In this document: one piece after another, positions 13,276 to 25,129 of the stretch
Layout: each line of letters starts with the position of its first letter
Position numbering within the stretch: the first letter of the stretch is position 1
Source: Nymphaea colorata
Taxonomy: Eukaryota; Streptophyta; Magnoliopsida; Nymphaeales; Nymphaeaceae
Length of the DNA stretch: 64,000 bases
Assembly: GCF_008831285.2 (NCBI RefSeq)
Contig: NC_045139.1
Span: forward strand, 6,418,204 to 6,482,203
Direction of reading: 5' to 3'
Position numbers and translations under genes: made by a program
Notes under the pieces: model-generated
What the model was told of the DNA's origin: nothing
Databases searched by the model: none
What the model saw: only the letters and a program-made list of their open reading frames with translations

Positions 13276-13339
13276 GTGCATCCTATCTTATTGTACACTC
13301 GGGGAAGAACAAGCCTCATTTTTAAAAACTTGCCCCGGC

Positions 13340-13506
13340 CAATTACGCGCCGAGAAAAGAAATCCGCCCTTCTGAGTCCGACTTTTTACATGACGCCGGG
13401 TTCCTCCTCCCTACGCATTTCTTCCTCCTCCGCAGAGACGCGCCTCCGCGTCGGAGTGCCGTCGACATTTCCGTAAAGTCTTCTCTGCCCATTCGGTCTA
13501 CGCAGG
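13340..13506 (+). promoter_or_regulatory. GC-rich block, probable non-coding first exon and promoter of the PPR gene
   Basis: The composition changes sharply from AT-rich to C/T- and GC-rich here, with CTCC-rich pyrimidine patches typical of plant 5' UTRs. A good donor (CGCAG|GTACCA) lies at 13506/13507. No convincing coding frame starts here. The PPR coding exon begins about 2.6 kb downstream, so a 5' UTR exon plus long leader intron is the simplest reading. This is an inference and needs transcript data. Confidence 0.4.
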
Positions 13507-13510
13507 TACC

Positions 13511-16123
13511 AGTTCCCTTCCCTTGACTCTTTTTCTCTCTCCCTCTATCTCCCCTTCTCAACCCTTGCCCCTGGCCTTCGCCTACTCCAGCCTGACGGTC
13601 GCCGGTAGCGTCGACCCAGGCTGGTTCCCCTCTTTCCGTTGCTTTTGCTTTGGGTTAGTGCCTGGTTTAATATTTTCGCTTTTCGTTTGGTTCAATGCCC
13701 CACTTGACCAAGGGTTCTCAGACTTGTAGGTTGTGCTCTGCTGTTCAACAAAAGAGTTGTGCGCGAGCAAGAATTTATAGATATCAATGCGTTCCCTAGA
13801 GCAAAAATATGTTCATATTCTTTTCGTCTCCAGAACTTCCTTCTGCAATCTGGAGAAAACCCCTTTTTCCGTAACTCACATGAGCGGAAATATTATGATA
13901 TCTTATTTTCCTTTATAACTGATTGGTTCATGACAGCAATCACCTCTAGTTCAGTTACTTGTCTTGAGCATTTTGTTCGTATATTGATCACTTTTGCGTA
14001 ACTGTGAACTGCCCTTGTGTGTCTCGGGTGTCCTTTCCTTGATCTAATTGACATAAATTATGCTAGTGGCGAATTCTACTTGTTAGGTTCACGCTTGATA
14101 TAATTTTAAGCTACTCGACAAATATCCTGTATCCTGTCCTTTTACCTTGTTCGGTAAAAAAAGAAAATGCTGTACAACTTGTGGTTTGTAACTCCTGAAC
14201 TTGTTATACATTGAAAGAACTTATTTCTTCATGGTTGGTTGACAAGTCTGCAATGTTTCTAGCTCAAAAACCTATTCTTTAAATAATAATAATAATAATA
14301 ATAATCTTTGGTTACTCGAGCCATGGTCTGTTTGTGCATTTGAAGTTTTAATTTACTTTCCTTACCTGTTTAATTTACTATGTGGCTTCCAAGTTGTGGA
14401 AGATAGCACCGGTAGTTTCTGACAGGGAGTCTCATGTCCTTGGTTGCTGGGCTTGATAGCTTGACTGCTAGAGTTACACTATCTTTGGCCAAGAGATCTC
14501 ATGCCTAAGTCTGGCAGCTGACTACTCTAGGCACCATTTTCTTGCCGATAGGAATGGTGGAAGCTCGATCTTCGTTCAGCCTATTTAAGCGTGGTGATAA
14601 GTTCAGGAAAGCAGATAAACAATAATTAGGCTAAAAACATCAGCTTACTAGCCCCAGAGCTGGTTGACATCGCAAACTCATGTCACCTTCCTTTGTTTGA
14701 ACTTTAGCCATATGCATTGACACTCTAGAATCTGAGATGTGAGCTTAGACTTAGTAGCATGAAAGATCTCAAGGCTTGAGGCCATAATGTTTTGCCTTTG
14801 GTTAGTGTATCTTTCATATTTAGGTATCAGGTATGTGTTGTATCATCCAGGTTTCCTTGTGATTGTTCACTCAGATGTGCATAAAAATGAAAATGTTCCT
14901 ATGGTAAAAAATCCAACAAAATGTTACATTATGCAGTTTGGTACAGGGGAAGCAAAGGCAATACCATGGATACAGCTTCACTCAAGGCAACAGATGGTTG
15001 GACTCATCTGGGCATCTGAAAGGGTGATCTTGTTGCTTGGCCTACCAATCTTGGACGCACGAGAGTCCTTGGCTTGTTTATGTATCTCTTATTAAATGCG
15101 CAACAACGGCTCTGTACAATGGATTTGCCAAATTTGTGCAGTTATCTAGCAACTGACTCTGAATTGCTAAGGTTCGTCTTCTTGCATTCACTGTTCTATC
15201 TATTTTCTGCAAGCTTATCCTATTACATTTGGCTGGTGGCTGCAAATATTTTCAAAATTACTAGGTCAAAACTCTGAACATTCAAAAATTATAAATCCAT
15301 TTCCACATGCATGCAAAAGGAAGACTGACATGTAGTTAATTTGTGTGTATGTGGCCCGGATGAATAATTTCACATTTTTAAGGTGCCATTTGAGAGCATA
15401 GTTTTTAGTTTTTACTTTGCATGACCTCCCACTATTTTGAGTTTATAATTTCTACATCCTGGGCAAACTCAATTTTATGAAAGATATGATCTGACCATTC
15501 ACTTGTGATTCTGATTTATTTCATGTAGGCTGCGAAAGGTTGCAATGCTGGTAGTAGTTTTCAACTTTTCATTGCTGCAGCAGCATGAGAATCAATGTTT
15601 GGCTTCTTAACAGAAGTTGTAATTACAAGTTAATTCCCTGTGTTGGAAAAATTGATAGGTGGTTCAGCTCCACTGGGGAGGCATCTCATGTTGGTGAGTA
15701 CCTTTGGTTGATGGGAAGAGCTTGCCACAAACCAGTTGTACAGTACTGTGGTGGCAGTGCAGAAATAGGTTGTGTTTTTGTTTCAGCTTCACTGGTGCAA
15801 CCCCAATAAACAGCTTGATGTAGGTGATCCATGCTTCATGCACTCATTCATCAAACATGGTTTTTTATTTCAAGAAATTTATTTTATGCCCATCAAACGC
15901 AGGTTAAAAAGGCAGAGCTTAGAGATTATTTCTTGGAAGAGGTTTTGGGTACTTTATTTCATGGATTTTCATCCAAAGATTTTATTTTTGTGGCCATCAA
16001 ACATGGCCTTAGGTCTATATGCCTGTTAAGAAATTCCACTGTGTTTCTATTTCTGGACATTCGTCTAAGAGTTGACAACCATTCTCACATCTTCTTCAGA
16101 AACCATGAATTTTGATCTTGACC
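13511..16123 (+). other. Leader block of unit 1 (PPR 5' UTR or intron region), conserved in units 2 and 3
   Basis: From about 13900 this block aligns by eye with 25130-27070 and 33660-36060, which marks the head of each duplicated unit. It contains an (AAT)n tract at about 14284-14305. A short open frame from 15585 reads KLIPCVGKIDRWFSST; the start and core of that frame persist in the other two copies, but the ends drift. I recognise no protein family in it. Confidence 0.6.
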
Positions 16124-18619
16124 ATGAAGAATGTGGCATCTTTGGTTTCTGCATGCTGGCTACCTTCCAAACGTCTGCAGCTATTGTCTTGGAGCTCTGT
16201 AGCAGAATCAGTTCTACCGCTTCACATGGAAGAAGAAGTACCTTTCTTCGATTTCTCTGGCGGAGGACACTGTTCAGAGACTTTGAGCATGGTTGATACT
16301 CGAGCTATGGGACGCCGCTATGCTGAAGAGTTACAGGACTGCATTGAGATGGGTTCCTGCTCAAATGCGAGAATCATCCATGCCCACATCATAACTTCTG
16401 GGTTCAATGCCAGAAGCTTCATCCTGAATCGCATCATTGATGTTTATTCAAAGTTTGGAAGATTGCACGATGCACGTAAGTTGTTCGAAAAAAGGCTCCG
16501 CAGGGATGTAGTTGCCCATACGACGCTTATCGCAGCATACTCGAAGCATGGGCAAGTGGGAACAGCAAGAGAATTATTCGATGGAATTCTCATCCGTGAT
16601 GTTGTTTCGTACAATGCTATGATTTCAGGCCATGTTCAGAATGGACAAGGTTATTCTGCCATACAACTCTTCCTTGAGATGGCCAGGAATGAAGTCCGGC
16701 CTGATGATTTTACGTTCACCAGTGTGCTTAGTGCCTGCGGTAGCGTAACAGATAAGAACTCAGGGATGCAGGTTCATTCTCGGTTGGTTAAAGCTGGATT
16801 TGGAAGAATTGTGTCTGTTGGTAATGCTTTGGTTTCGATGTACATGAAATGTGACTTGGTGGCTTCTGCTCGTCAAGTATTTGATGAAATGCCACAGAAA
16901 GATGAGTTCACTTGGATTACTGTCATTACTGGTTATGTCAAGTCCGGCAATCTTGAAGCTTCTCGCCAAGTGTTTGATGGAATGACTAAAAAATTTCACT
17001 TGGCTTGGAATGCAATTATTGCTGGTTATGCACAATTTGGATGTTACAGGCAAGCACTCGAATTGTTTGGGACCATGCTGGAGGAAGGGATAAAGCTTGA
17101 TGAATTCACATTCACGAGTATTCTTAGTGCTTTTGCCAATTGCGGGTTCATTCGGGAAGGTATGGAGGTTCATGGATATATACTGCGTAGGGAAACAAGA
17201 TTGTCATTGCATGTCTGCAATGCCCTTGTTTCATTATACACGAAGTGTGGAAAATTGGATGTTGCTATGAAGTTGTTTAATCGAATGCCAGAAAGAGACC
17301 TTGTCTCCTGGAATGCCATTGTGTGTGGTTATGTTGATTCTGGTGAGGTTGAAGTGGCAAGGAAACTTTTTGAAAAGATGAGCGAGAGAAGTGTGCTTAC
17401 TTGGACTGTGATGATCTCTGGATATGCACAACATGGATATGGTGAGGAAGCACTAAAGCTATTTAACAGAATGCAGCACGAGGGAACAAAGCCTTGTGAC
17501 TTCACTTTTGCTGGTGCATTTACTGCTTGTGCAACACTTGGAGCTTTAAGGCATGGCCATCAGCTTCATTCTCAGCTCATTCAACTTGGCCTTGATTCGA
17601 GCATTTCTGCTGGTAATGCATTGGTGACCATGTATGCCAGGTGTGGAGCTGTTGATGCTGCCCATCAAGCTTTCTGCACAATGCCACATGCAGATTCAGT
17701 GTCTTGGAATGCAATGATTGCAGCTCTAGGGCAACATGGGTTTGGGGAAGAGGCATTGGAACTCTTTGGGCAGATGTTGCATGAAGGAATTGAACCTGAT
17801 CGTATCACTTTCCTCACGGTTCTCTCTGCTTGTAGCCATGCTGGTCTTGTGGAAGAAGGATGCAAATACTTCAAGTCTATGAGTAAAGATTATGGCATAA
17901 GGACTGGTTCAGATCACTATGCACGTTTCATTGATCTATTAGGTCGGGCAGGACGAATAACAGAAGCTAAAGAAGTAATTGAATCGATGCCTACCGAGCC
18001 TGATTCATTTGTATGGGAATCACTTCTAGCAGGTTGCAGGATTCATGGCAACATGGAACTTGGAATTCAGGCAGCAGAGAAACTTCTTGAGCTGAGGCCA
18101 GAGCATGATGGAACATATGTGTTATTATCCAATATGTATGCTGCAGTTGGCAAGTGGGGAGAAGTCGCAAGGGTGAGGCAAGTGATGAAGGACAGAGGAG
18201 TGAAGAAAGAACCTGGATGCAGTTGGGTTGATGTGGAAAACCAAGTTCATGTTTTTTTGGTGGATGATACTGCTCATCCTGAGGTCAAAAAGGTCTACAT
18301 TTTTCTGGATATGTTGGGTGCAGCAATCAGGAAGTTGGGTTATATACCTGATACAAAGTTTGTGCTGCATGATGTGAAGCTCAACCAGAAAGAATACAGC
18401 CTGTCAACTCACAGTGAGAAGCTGGCCATTGGTTACGGGCTTCTGAAATTGCCTGCGGATTCTCCAGTTAGGGTCTTGAAGAATCTAAGGATCTGTGGGG
18501 ATTGCCACAATGCTATTAAGTTTATAACGATGGTGGTGAAGCGGGAGATAATTGTGAGGGATGGAAAGCGATTCCACCATTTCAGAGATGGAGATTGTTC
18601 CTGTGGAAATTACTGGTGA
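16124..18619 (+). CDS. PPR-DYW protein, probable organelle RNA-editing factor
   Basis: A single-exon frame of 831 aa from ATG 16124. An array of P, L and S type PPR motifs (for example VSYNAMISGHVQNGQGYSAI) is followed by E/E+ motifs and a C-terminal DYW deaminase domain: zinc-site HSE at residues 763-765, CGDCH at 791-795, CSC at 825-827 and the terminal triplet NYW. Family knowledge: DYW-PPRs bind organelle transcripts and convert C to U. Motif order and wording closely resemble Arabidopsis At1g25360 (about 790 aa); orthology is an inference. Start choice: ATG 16124 adds a Lys/Arg/Ser-rich N terminus suited to organelle import. ATG 16226 (797 aa) is the only early in-frame ATG kept in the duplicated copies, and ATG 16289 is also possible. 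An out-of-frame ATG at 16105 opens an overlapping upstream frame ending at 16296. Confidence 0.93.
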   Translation: MKNVASLVSACWLPSKRLQLLSWSSVAESVLPLHMEEEVPFFDFSGGGHCSETLSMVDTRAMGRRYAEELQDCIEMGSCSNARIIHAHIITSGFNARSFILNRIIDVYSKFGRLHDARKLFEKRLRRDVVAHTTLIAAYSKHGQVGTARELFDGILIRDVVSYNAMISGHVQNGQGYSAIQLFLEMARNEVRPDDFTFTSVLSACGSVTDKNSGMQVHSRLVKAGFGRIVSVGNALVSMYMKCDLVASARQVFDEMPQKDEFTWITVITGYVKSGNLEASRQVFDGMTKKFHLAWNAIIAGYAQFGCYRQALELFGTMLEEGIKLDEFTFTSILSAFANCGFIREGMEVHGYILRRETRLSLHVCNALVSLYTKCGKLDVAMKLFNRMPERDLVSWNAIVCGYVDSGEVEVARKLFEKMSERSVLTWTVMISGYAQHGYGEEALKLFNRMQHEGTKPCDFTFAGAFTACATLGALRHGHQLHSQLIQLGLDSSISAGNALVTMYARCGAVDAAHQAFCTMPHADSVSWNAMIAALGQHGFGEEALELFGQMLHEGIEPDRITFLTVLSACSHAGLVEEGCKYFKSMSKDYGIRTGSDHYARFIDLLGRAGRITEAKEVIESMPTEPDSFVWESLLAGCRIHGNMELGIQAAEKLLELRPEHDGTYVLLSNMYAAVGKWGEVARVRQVMKDRGVKKEPGCSWVDVENQVHVFLVDDTAHPEVKKVYIFLDMLGAAIRKLGYIPDTKFVLHDVKLNQKEYSLSTHSEKLAIGYGLLKLPADSPVRVLKNLRICGDCHNAIKFITMVVKREIIVRDGKRFHHFRDGDCSCGNYW

Positions 18620-19271
18620 CTCAGTAGCGGCATCAGGAGCATCGTAATCCTCCTGGGTGCGTGTTTACTCCGGCAATTCCTTGGAACGGGCTTTTTTACC
18701 CATCTGAATCTCTTGCGGTTGAAACATAAGACGCGCCAGTATGCATGGAGGGTAATTTCAGTGCCAAGGAACAATGAACCTATTAGCATTGACAGGGCAC
18801 CTCTAAATGTGATCTTCCTTGCAAGAAGTAATGATAGTCCTTGAGAAGAATTAACAACGTTGCTTTATCCTGTTAACGTGAGATTTCCTAAAGCAATAGA
18901 AATGTGATTTCGTGGTACTTACGGATAGTTTGATTATAATGCTGTTTATTCACGACCTTCATCAGATGAGCGAAAAAACATCAGTTTGAGAGGAGATTTT
19001 GGTCATCCAACATGTTCAACATGTTTCTGCTGGTGGCAACCACAGAGTTTTGCTACATTCTATGACAACAAAGGTGCTACTTGAGAGAGTGATCCCTCTG
19101 TCTTCTTGGTGGTTTGTCTAGCCAACACTGTGAAGAGATTTGGTAAAAGAATCGAATTGGCAGAAGTTCAGTTATCTCTTAATTGCAAGTGACAAATATG
19201 ATGCTATATAGATGACTTGAAATCCTCCAGCCATCCTGAGTCTCGTCCAACTGTTTCCTTCCGATACAACA

Positions 19272-19363
19272 GATGTGATTAAAAATACATTCATTATAAT
19301 GGATTGGATAATGCATCGGGTGGATGTGATTGAATACATTCATCATAATGGATCGGATGAACC
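19272..19363 (+). repeat. Two-copy tandem repeat, about 50 bp
   Basis: GATGTGATT followed by ATACATTCAT, ATAATGGAT and GGAT occurs twice in a row with a few differences. It lies downstream of the PPR gene and has no coding content. Confidence 0.7.
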
Positions 19364-20345
19364 ACAAAGTAAGCTAGGTGACCACCAAGATATATTTTTA
19401 TTATTATCTAGACGATCAAACTGGTGAGCATATTCGGGTCACTGCCTCACCAACCAGATCATGTTTGCAAGCTACAAAGTTTATTGCCGTGACATATTTA
19501 TCGGAGCTGAGGTGAATCCAAACAAGTGCATAGGTCAAATTGTAGACCGGAGCCCGGGCCTTGCTATTGGGGCTCAGGCTGATGACCACCCTTACTTCTA
19601 AACTCAGCATTATAGATTTAAGTATTGGTTTTGGAAAACATGGTTTCCCTTGAACTAGTTGTAATCGTTATGATTGATTTTGTAAGTGACGCTGTAAGTC
19701 AGTCTTGTTCAGGTTTAAATTTGTTCTATAACGAAATCTACGGCTCTTATTACACTAACAATTGGTATTTTAAAAATTAAGCGATTTTATAGATCAACTT
19801 GAACAAATGCATTTCTTTTAATGAACAAGTAACATGTATAATGAAATTACAACATCTTCATTTAGATAAGTAAAGTTGTAGGCCCTTTCTCAAGTTAAGT
19901 TGTTTGAGAGATACCAACCAGTCATACATTGTGACTGTGTGTCTACAAATATTAGTGATTGACCCATTAATTGTGCAATGGCAATAATTGTACAATGGCA
20001 GTCATAATTGCAGGGACCCATGCACATGAGCATGCACGTCCACACGTATATAAATGTAAAGGAGAATTTAAATTTCTCAGATGTCGGATGTTTTGACACA
20101 GCATCACTAAAAGCATCATATGTAATTGCTAAAAGCATTATAAGCTTGTCGTTAATGCAATCATGCGGCTATTTTTTTGCAACAGGATTTTTAGTTTTAG
20201 CAACCAGACAACATATGGAGTCGTCTTTTTCTTCTTCCTTCCTAATATTTTTACCCTTCATATCGCGGTGCACATTATTCGGTGATATTATGCAGTGACA
20301 TCAGGTGAGCTGAAATCAACATTTGCATTATTTATCCTTTCGTAT

Positions 20346-20462
20346 ACAAATAAAATGTTCCCGGGAGAACATTACTATGTATTCTGCCAAATGATATATA
20401 TATATATATATATTGCATTTGTCAGAATACATAATAATGTTCTCCTGGGAACATTTTGTTTG
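20346..20462. repeat. Long inverted repeat (foldback element) with a TA-repeat loop
   Basis: Arms 20346-20393 and 20415-20462 (about 48 bp each) are near-perfect reverse complements, e.g. AAAATGTTCCCGGGAGAAC against GTTCTCCTGGGAACATTTT. They are separated by a (TA)n loop of about 20 bp. There is no coding content. It may be a small MITE or a hairpin-forming transcript. Confidence 0.85.
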
Positions 20463-22707
20463 TGGTTTCAAATTGAAGCTTTACAAAATAATCAAACAAA
20501 TTGAACATTTAAGACAGAATGCCTGAGTGAAGACTCTTTGTGGTCAGCTTGATAGGGGAAAATGATATCAGTCACTATTATAATTTTTTTTAAGATTCGA
20601 GGCTGCATTGAAAGGTGTGCTTTAGAAGATAGGTCTGTGAATCTTAAATCTACATTACATGTTCAAAACGGTGAATTTAAAGTTGAATTGGGGGCTAGGG
20701 TCCTACCTTAAATCCGTGAATATGAGTTCATAGTGATGTAATGTTAGATCACTACAGATCTCATATCCAATGTGAAACAAACACACCCATAAAAATGGAC
20801 AAAATTGTATTATGTCTACTACCTGTAAAAGAGAGGTAAAGTGGAAGAATTGATAATTAGCCATCCTATGTGCATTATTGAAATGCTGAGCCACAAACAG
20901 AGGACGTCTTTGTCAGATTCCAATTATTGGAAGAATGCATCTAAAGTTGCTACATGAAATTTGAAAAAAATATGCAACAAATCAAAAAAGCAACAAAATT
21001 TTTCTTGTTAGTGGATCGGTTTGGATCAAAAAAGGTTTTTCCAACCTTTATCTTGGCATAATTTGACGTATTTGTAGTTCCGGCTACTGTTTCCAAGAGG
21101 AAAAAGGAGCTAACTAAAGCCCCATTTTTCCTTGCTCAATTTGCGCAAAGTCGAACCAGGAATTGGCCTTCTACCAGTTGATTAACCGAACTCAGGTGAT
21201 TCCACTTCGCCATTACTATCTCAGCCTGTACATAAGAAAAAAGACTACATGTACATCCTATGGCTGATTCTGCTATTCAGCTGACTTGGCCATGAACGAG
21301 CAAAAAAAAAAAAGTTTATTATATATACATGCTTTTAGAAAAGATAAAATCTAAGAAAAAAACATAACAATTAGAATATTTAAAAGTATGGAACTAAAAT
21401 GGGTCAGATCCGTTACAGGCATCGTATCGTCTTTGCTGTACCAGCTCCGGTTTTGAAGCCGACTTGCCGCATACATGTCGAACTAAGCTTATAAATCACA
21501 TTCACATGGTCAAAGCTTATACAAACAACTTACTACCTTGTTGATATTATAGGGATGGTTATACGTAAATCAGTTCATATCGTATATGTGATATACAAAA
21601 TTTGAGCAGCCCTTCAAAAATCAGGAACTGAAGGAGATCGACTGAAAGTGAACCTTTAATTTAAGTATGAAGGCAATAAAACAAAGCGAAAAATTAAGAC
21701 ATGACGCTCAAGTGAAAACATTTTCTTTTAACTTCCTCGTTTAATTGGCCGGGTTTCTCGATATTTGTGGCTATATACGATCAAAATAACTGAAAATGGC
21801 GAAGTTCTATTATTTTGCGCGTTATAGAAAGAAAATTTCTTTAATTGGAAACGGACAGAGGTAATGGCATGGAATTATACGGATGCTGTTTGCATTATTG
21901 AATGGTGGACCACAAGTGACACCAGCTTTGTCGGCTTCCAATTACTGAGAAAGGATGCATCCATAATTGTGGAAAGATTCATGAAAAAAATTTGCATTCC
22001 AAAAGCTAACAAGAGTTTCAAAAGTGCGAGGCATTGAATGAGACGTTTACAACCCATCATCCAAAAAAGAGAGCCGGCTCGGAATCTTTTTTCCTCTGAC
22101 TCACGAGTTTAGGGCAGATTCAGGATGGTGATGGTGCACATTCATCTTGGTACTGTGTTGATTGTTTCAAGAGTTCTCGAGTCATAATACGTTTGGCCTC
22201 TGCAACAAATTTTTTTTAACTCCCTCCCCTACTGAAAAGGCCAGAGATTTCCCTCTCCGTGCTCAAAAAATGTTTATGTTTCCACTGGATTCGTGTTGAG
22301 TTGACCTACTAAGTAAGGGAAGATCGAAATTAAAATCAATTTGGCCAGGAGCCGATTCAGCTTCATATTCAGCTGGATTGGCCATAGATCAGCAAAAAAT
22401 ATTATTGTACATATCTTTCTAAAGAGAACACACCAAAATAATTAAATAGGAAGGCTGACAAATTTTTAAAAAATATCAAAATCATGGAGCAAGGCACATG
22501 GCAACTTGAATGGGCAGATGATTTCAATCAAAGTCGAATGCTGATCAAGTTTTACAACATTGGAAGCACGCAAGCTTCAGATTCCGAATTTTGGTACTTA
22601 TTAATGATAAATGAACACCGAGGCCCTCCCCCACCCCATGCATCGTTGAAACTTACATTATTGAGTAGTGTGACAGTGTGGCGGTAAAAGGTGACTAATG
22701 AATGGCC

Positions 22708-22715
22708 TATAAATT
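22708..22715 (+). promoter_or_regulatory. TATA box of BURP1
   Basis: TATAAATT lies 78 bp before the BURP1 ATG, in the block AATGGCCTATAAATTGAG. The same block stands before BURP2 and BURP4. Confidence 0.7.
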
Positions 22716-22785
22716 GAGCGGCTTGCCCATCGAGAAGGATCAGAGGACACTCTCTTCTCATCCAGTGCTATCCATACCCTGCACA

Positions 22786-22929
22786 ATGGCCTCAACCTTT
22801 TGCTTCCTCCTCTCTATCTTTCTGGTAAATAGATATCCTGCCATGTTAATCTTGGTTTTCGAAAGAAACCATCGCTTCTAGTTAGCTAGATGATGTGCTA
22901 GACTTCTTCCTTCAGTCTGCTGTCAGCTG

Positions 22930-22965
<36 letters not shown>

Positions 22966-24297
22966 TTGTGTTTGTGTGTGTCTTTCTTTTGTTCTGTTGT
23001 TTGTAAGGGTGAGTGTGGTTCATGGATTAATGATGCACGTGAGCGTCACAAATTGGTGTCTTTGTACTTCATGTTTCAACTAAACCATCTAAGTTTATGT
23101 CAAAATATAAATATTCAAACGAATAAGCATCGAAGTGCATATTATTGCACTGCTACTAAAATTTCGGCGTATTTTCTGCTGCGTTCTTAACTGATGATGA
23201 ACTGCCTGCACTCTTGACATCCTAGACGATTAGCTCTGATATATCTTAAATTTGCAGCTTGTAGTTGCGACCAGCAGCAGCGAGATGAGTCCTGAGGACT
23301 ACTGGAATAAACTGCTGCCCAAAACTCCCATCCCCACGTCTCTCCACGCCTTCTTGCCGACGACAGGTGATTCTATTAAGTACTTTTTATTTTTTTGGTT
23401 TCCTAAATACAATCTTATTAACTCATATTATGTCATGTCATGTCATGTCGTTCAGGCGCCAGTTATCCTTCGCAAAAGAAGCATGCTGCCCTTTCCCTGC
23501 TTGCGAGTAAAAGCATTTTATGGCAAAGTTACAAATTCGGGACAACACCGGATCAGGTAAAGAAAGAGCACGACACTGGTTTCCTCTTCTTGAAAGAGAA
23601 CTTGAAGCCAGGCAGTAAGACCAAGAAGCTGGACTTGGAGAAGAAGGAGCAAGAGACCGCGAGGGAATGGCCGGCACTGCTGCCTCGCCAGGAGGCAGGC
23701 ACCTTTCCTTTCTCAACTTCCAAGCTCAGAGACATCCTCCAACGCTTTTCCATGGATCCCAACTCTGCCGACGCACTGACCGTGAGGCACACTCTTGAAA
23801 ATTGCGAGAGGGGAGCCAATGAAGGGGAAATCAGCTATTGCGCTACATCCTTAGAATCCATGGTCGACTTCGTTGTGTCCCAGCTCAAGACGAATGATGT
23901 TCAGTTGCTAACCTACTCGTTCTTGAACAAGGAAGAAAGAGAGACCAAGAGCAGAGTGTACACAGTTCAGCCCGGTGTGGTCGAATTGGCCGCGCAAACC
24001 ACAGTGGCGTGCCACGTCCAGTCGTACCCGTATGCAGTGTTCTACTGCCACACGGTTCCGAAAACCAAAACTTACATTGTTCCATTGGTTGCTGAAGAAG
24101 ATGGCACCAGAGTGAGGGCAGGGGCTGTTTGCCACACTGACACCTCTTCATGGAACAAGAACCATGCCGCTATGCTGGCACTAGGAATCAAGCCGGGAAC
24201 TCCTCTTTGTCATTTCCTTTCTCATGGTCACGTTGTGTTTGTTCCCAACTCTGCTCTTAAGATGTCCACAGTACGCCGGTCCCCTACTCCCGCCTAG
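22786..24297 (+). CDS. BURP-domain protein 1
   Basis: Exons 22786-22824, 23258-23366 and 23456-24297 give a 329-aa protein. Exon 1 (MASTFCFLLSIFL) plus the start of exon 2 form a signal peptide. Exon 2 carries YWNKLLPKTPIP, the short conserved segment usual behind the leader in BURP proteins. Exon 3 is the BURP domain with FLFLKENLKPGSK at its start and the Cys-His pairs at 235, 247, 275 and 301 (spacing CH-x10-CH-x26-CH-x24-CH). There is no repeat region between, so it is closer to the short USP/BNM2-like members than to RD22 or PG1beta; the subgroup is an inference. Secreted or cell-wall location is expected. Compared with BURP4 the stop is bypassed by a one-base loss, adding a 12-residue tail. 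A poly(A) signal AATAAA lies at 24452-24457. Confidence 0.93.
22934..22962 (+). repeat. (GA)n tract in BURP1 intron 1
   Basis: About 14 GA dinucleotides, 110 bp after the exon 1 donor. Similar GA tracts sit at the same place in BURP2 (about 30235-30272), BURP3 (about 42904-42913 and 42975-42994) and BURP4 (about 59628-59640). Confidence 0.9.
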
Positions 24298-25129
24298 CTT
24301 TATTAGTCCCTGGCATATGTGTGGTATAAACGTTCTCAGTATGTGTAGGCAACGATGGTGCCAGTGTATAATGGGTTGTACTACTGCTTGTTTTCCTGCT
24401 CTTTGTTCATGTAATCATAATCAGGTGTATGTCTTTTGTGCAAGCAATCTGAATAAATATGATGGAGCATGGGAGATGTTTTATGTTCACATACATGGAT
24501 CCAATTATTGGAAATGCAGAACTTTTTGGATGACTTGACTTAATCTTCCAGGCATGATGAAGGCATCATTTTTTGGCCAGTCAATCAATGACTAGAAAAG
24601 TTTGCGTTTTAATTTGAAAAAAATATGCCAATTTTCTGATATGCGCAATAGCTGCAGAGAGAGAGAGAGAGTGCAAGACGATTAGGACAACCTGTCAAAC
24701 TGCCATGGAACCGGCGACCTTTTAGCGCATGCATTTGTGAAAGGGAGATGCAGAGGGACAGATAGTGATAGGGAGAGAGAGCGTGAGCAAAAGAGGAAGG
24801 TGGAAAGAAGAGACCAGTCTCAATGATATTGACAAAGCTTGCAACAAAACTGTAAAAAGGGGAACAATCTTTTAGAAGGCTACAAAGGATCATGATTGGT
24901 TCAATACATCTACTCTCAGAGAGACACATGATAGTTAAAAATAACGTTGTTCTCTATTTCAAGGGGTTGCTTTCATTTCAAAATGAGATGCAAGAAATTA
25001 TTTGGTTTTTATCAGTATTAGTATATCATTATTGCAAAAAGAAAAATATCATCCACATATAACACCACAATTATAAATCTGTTTTGACTAGTCTTAAAGT
25101 GCACATCAAAATTTCAAAGTCTTGGGCGC
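24298..25129. other. Unit 1 tail, BURP1 3' UTR and spacer
   Basis: 3' UTR with a poly(A) signal, then a tail matching 31646-32010 of unit 2 up to the short GA tract near 24660. From about 24950 to 25130 there is AT-rich sequence in which I see no gene. Confidence 0.6.

Larger units (their letters stand above)
18620..22700. other. Unit 1 spacer between PPR and BURP1
   Basis: PPR 3' UTR, then sequence matching 38574-39530 of unit 3. The part at about 19380-20870 has no counterpart that I see in the other units and holds a large hairpin (20346-20462). From about 20870 the BURP upstream region begins. It contains repeated blocks (20870-20950 and 21890-21990) around GCATTATTGAA, a TTTGTCGGCTTCCAATTA-like stretch and GGATGCATC, seen again at 28380, 40320, 40500, 42360 and 57600. 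No gene seen. Confidence 0.65.

Noticed and set aside
13276-13561. Coding frames in the GC-rich block on both strands
   Set aside because: No domain, and the composition fits a 5' UTR/promoter of the downstream PPR gene.
16072-16296. Coding frame overlapping the PPR start (MNFDLDHEEC)
   Set aside because: In the other units it loses its ATG or meets an early stop. It is better described as an upstream frame than as a gene.
23438-24151. Antisense open frames across BURP1 exon 3 (and the same in BURP2, 3 and 4)
   Set aside because: They mirror the BURP codons, have no family match, and occur in all copies only because the sense frame is conserved.
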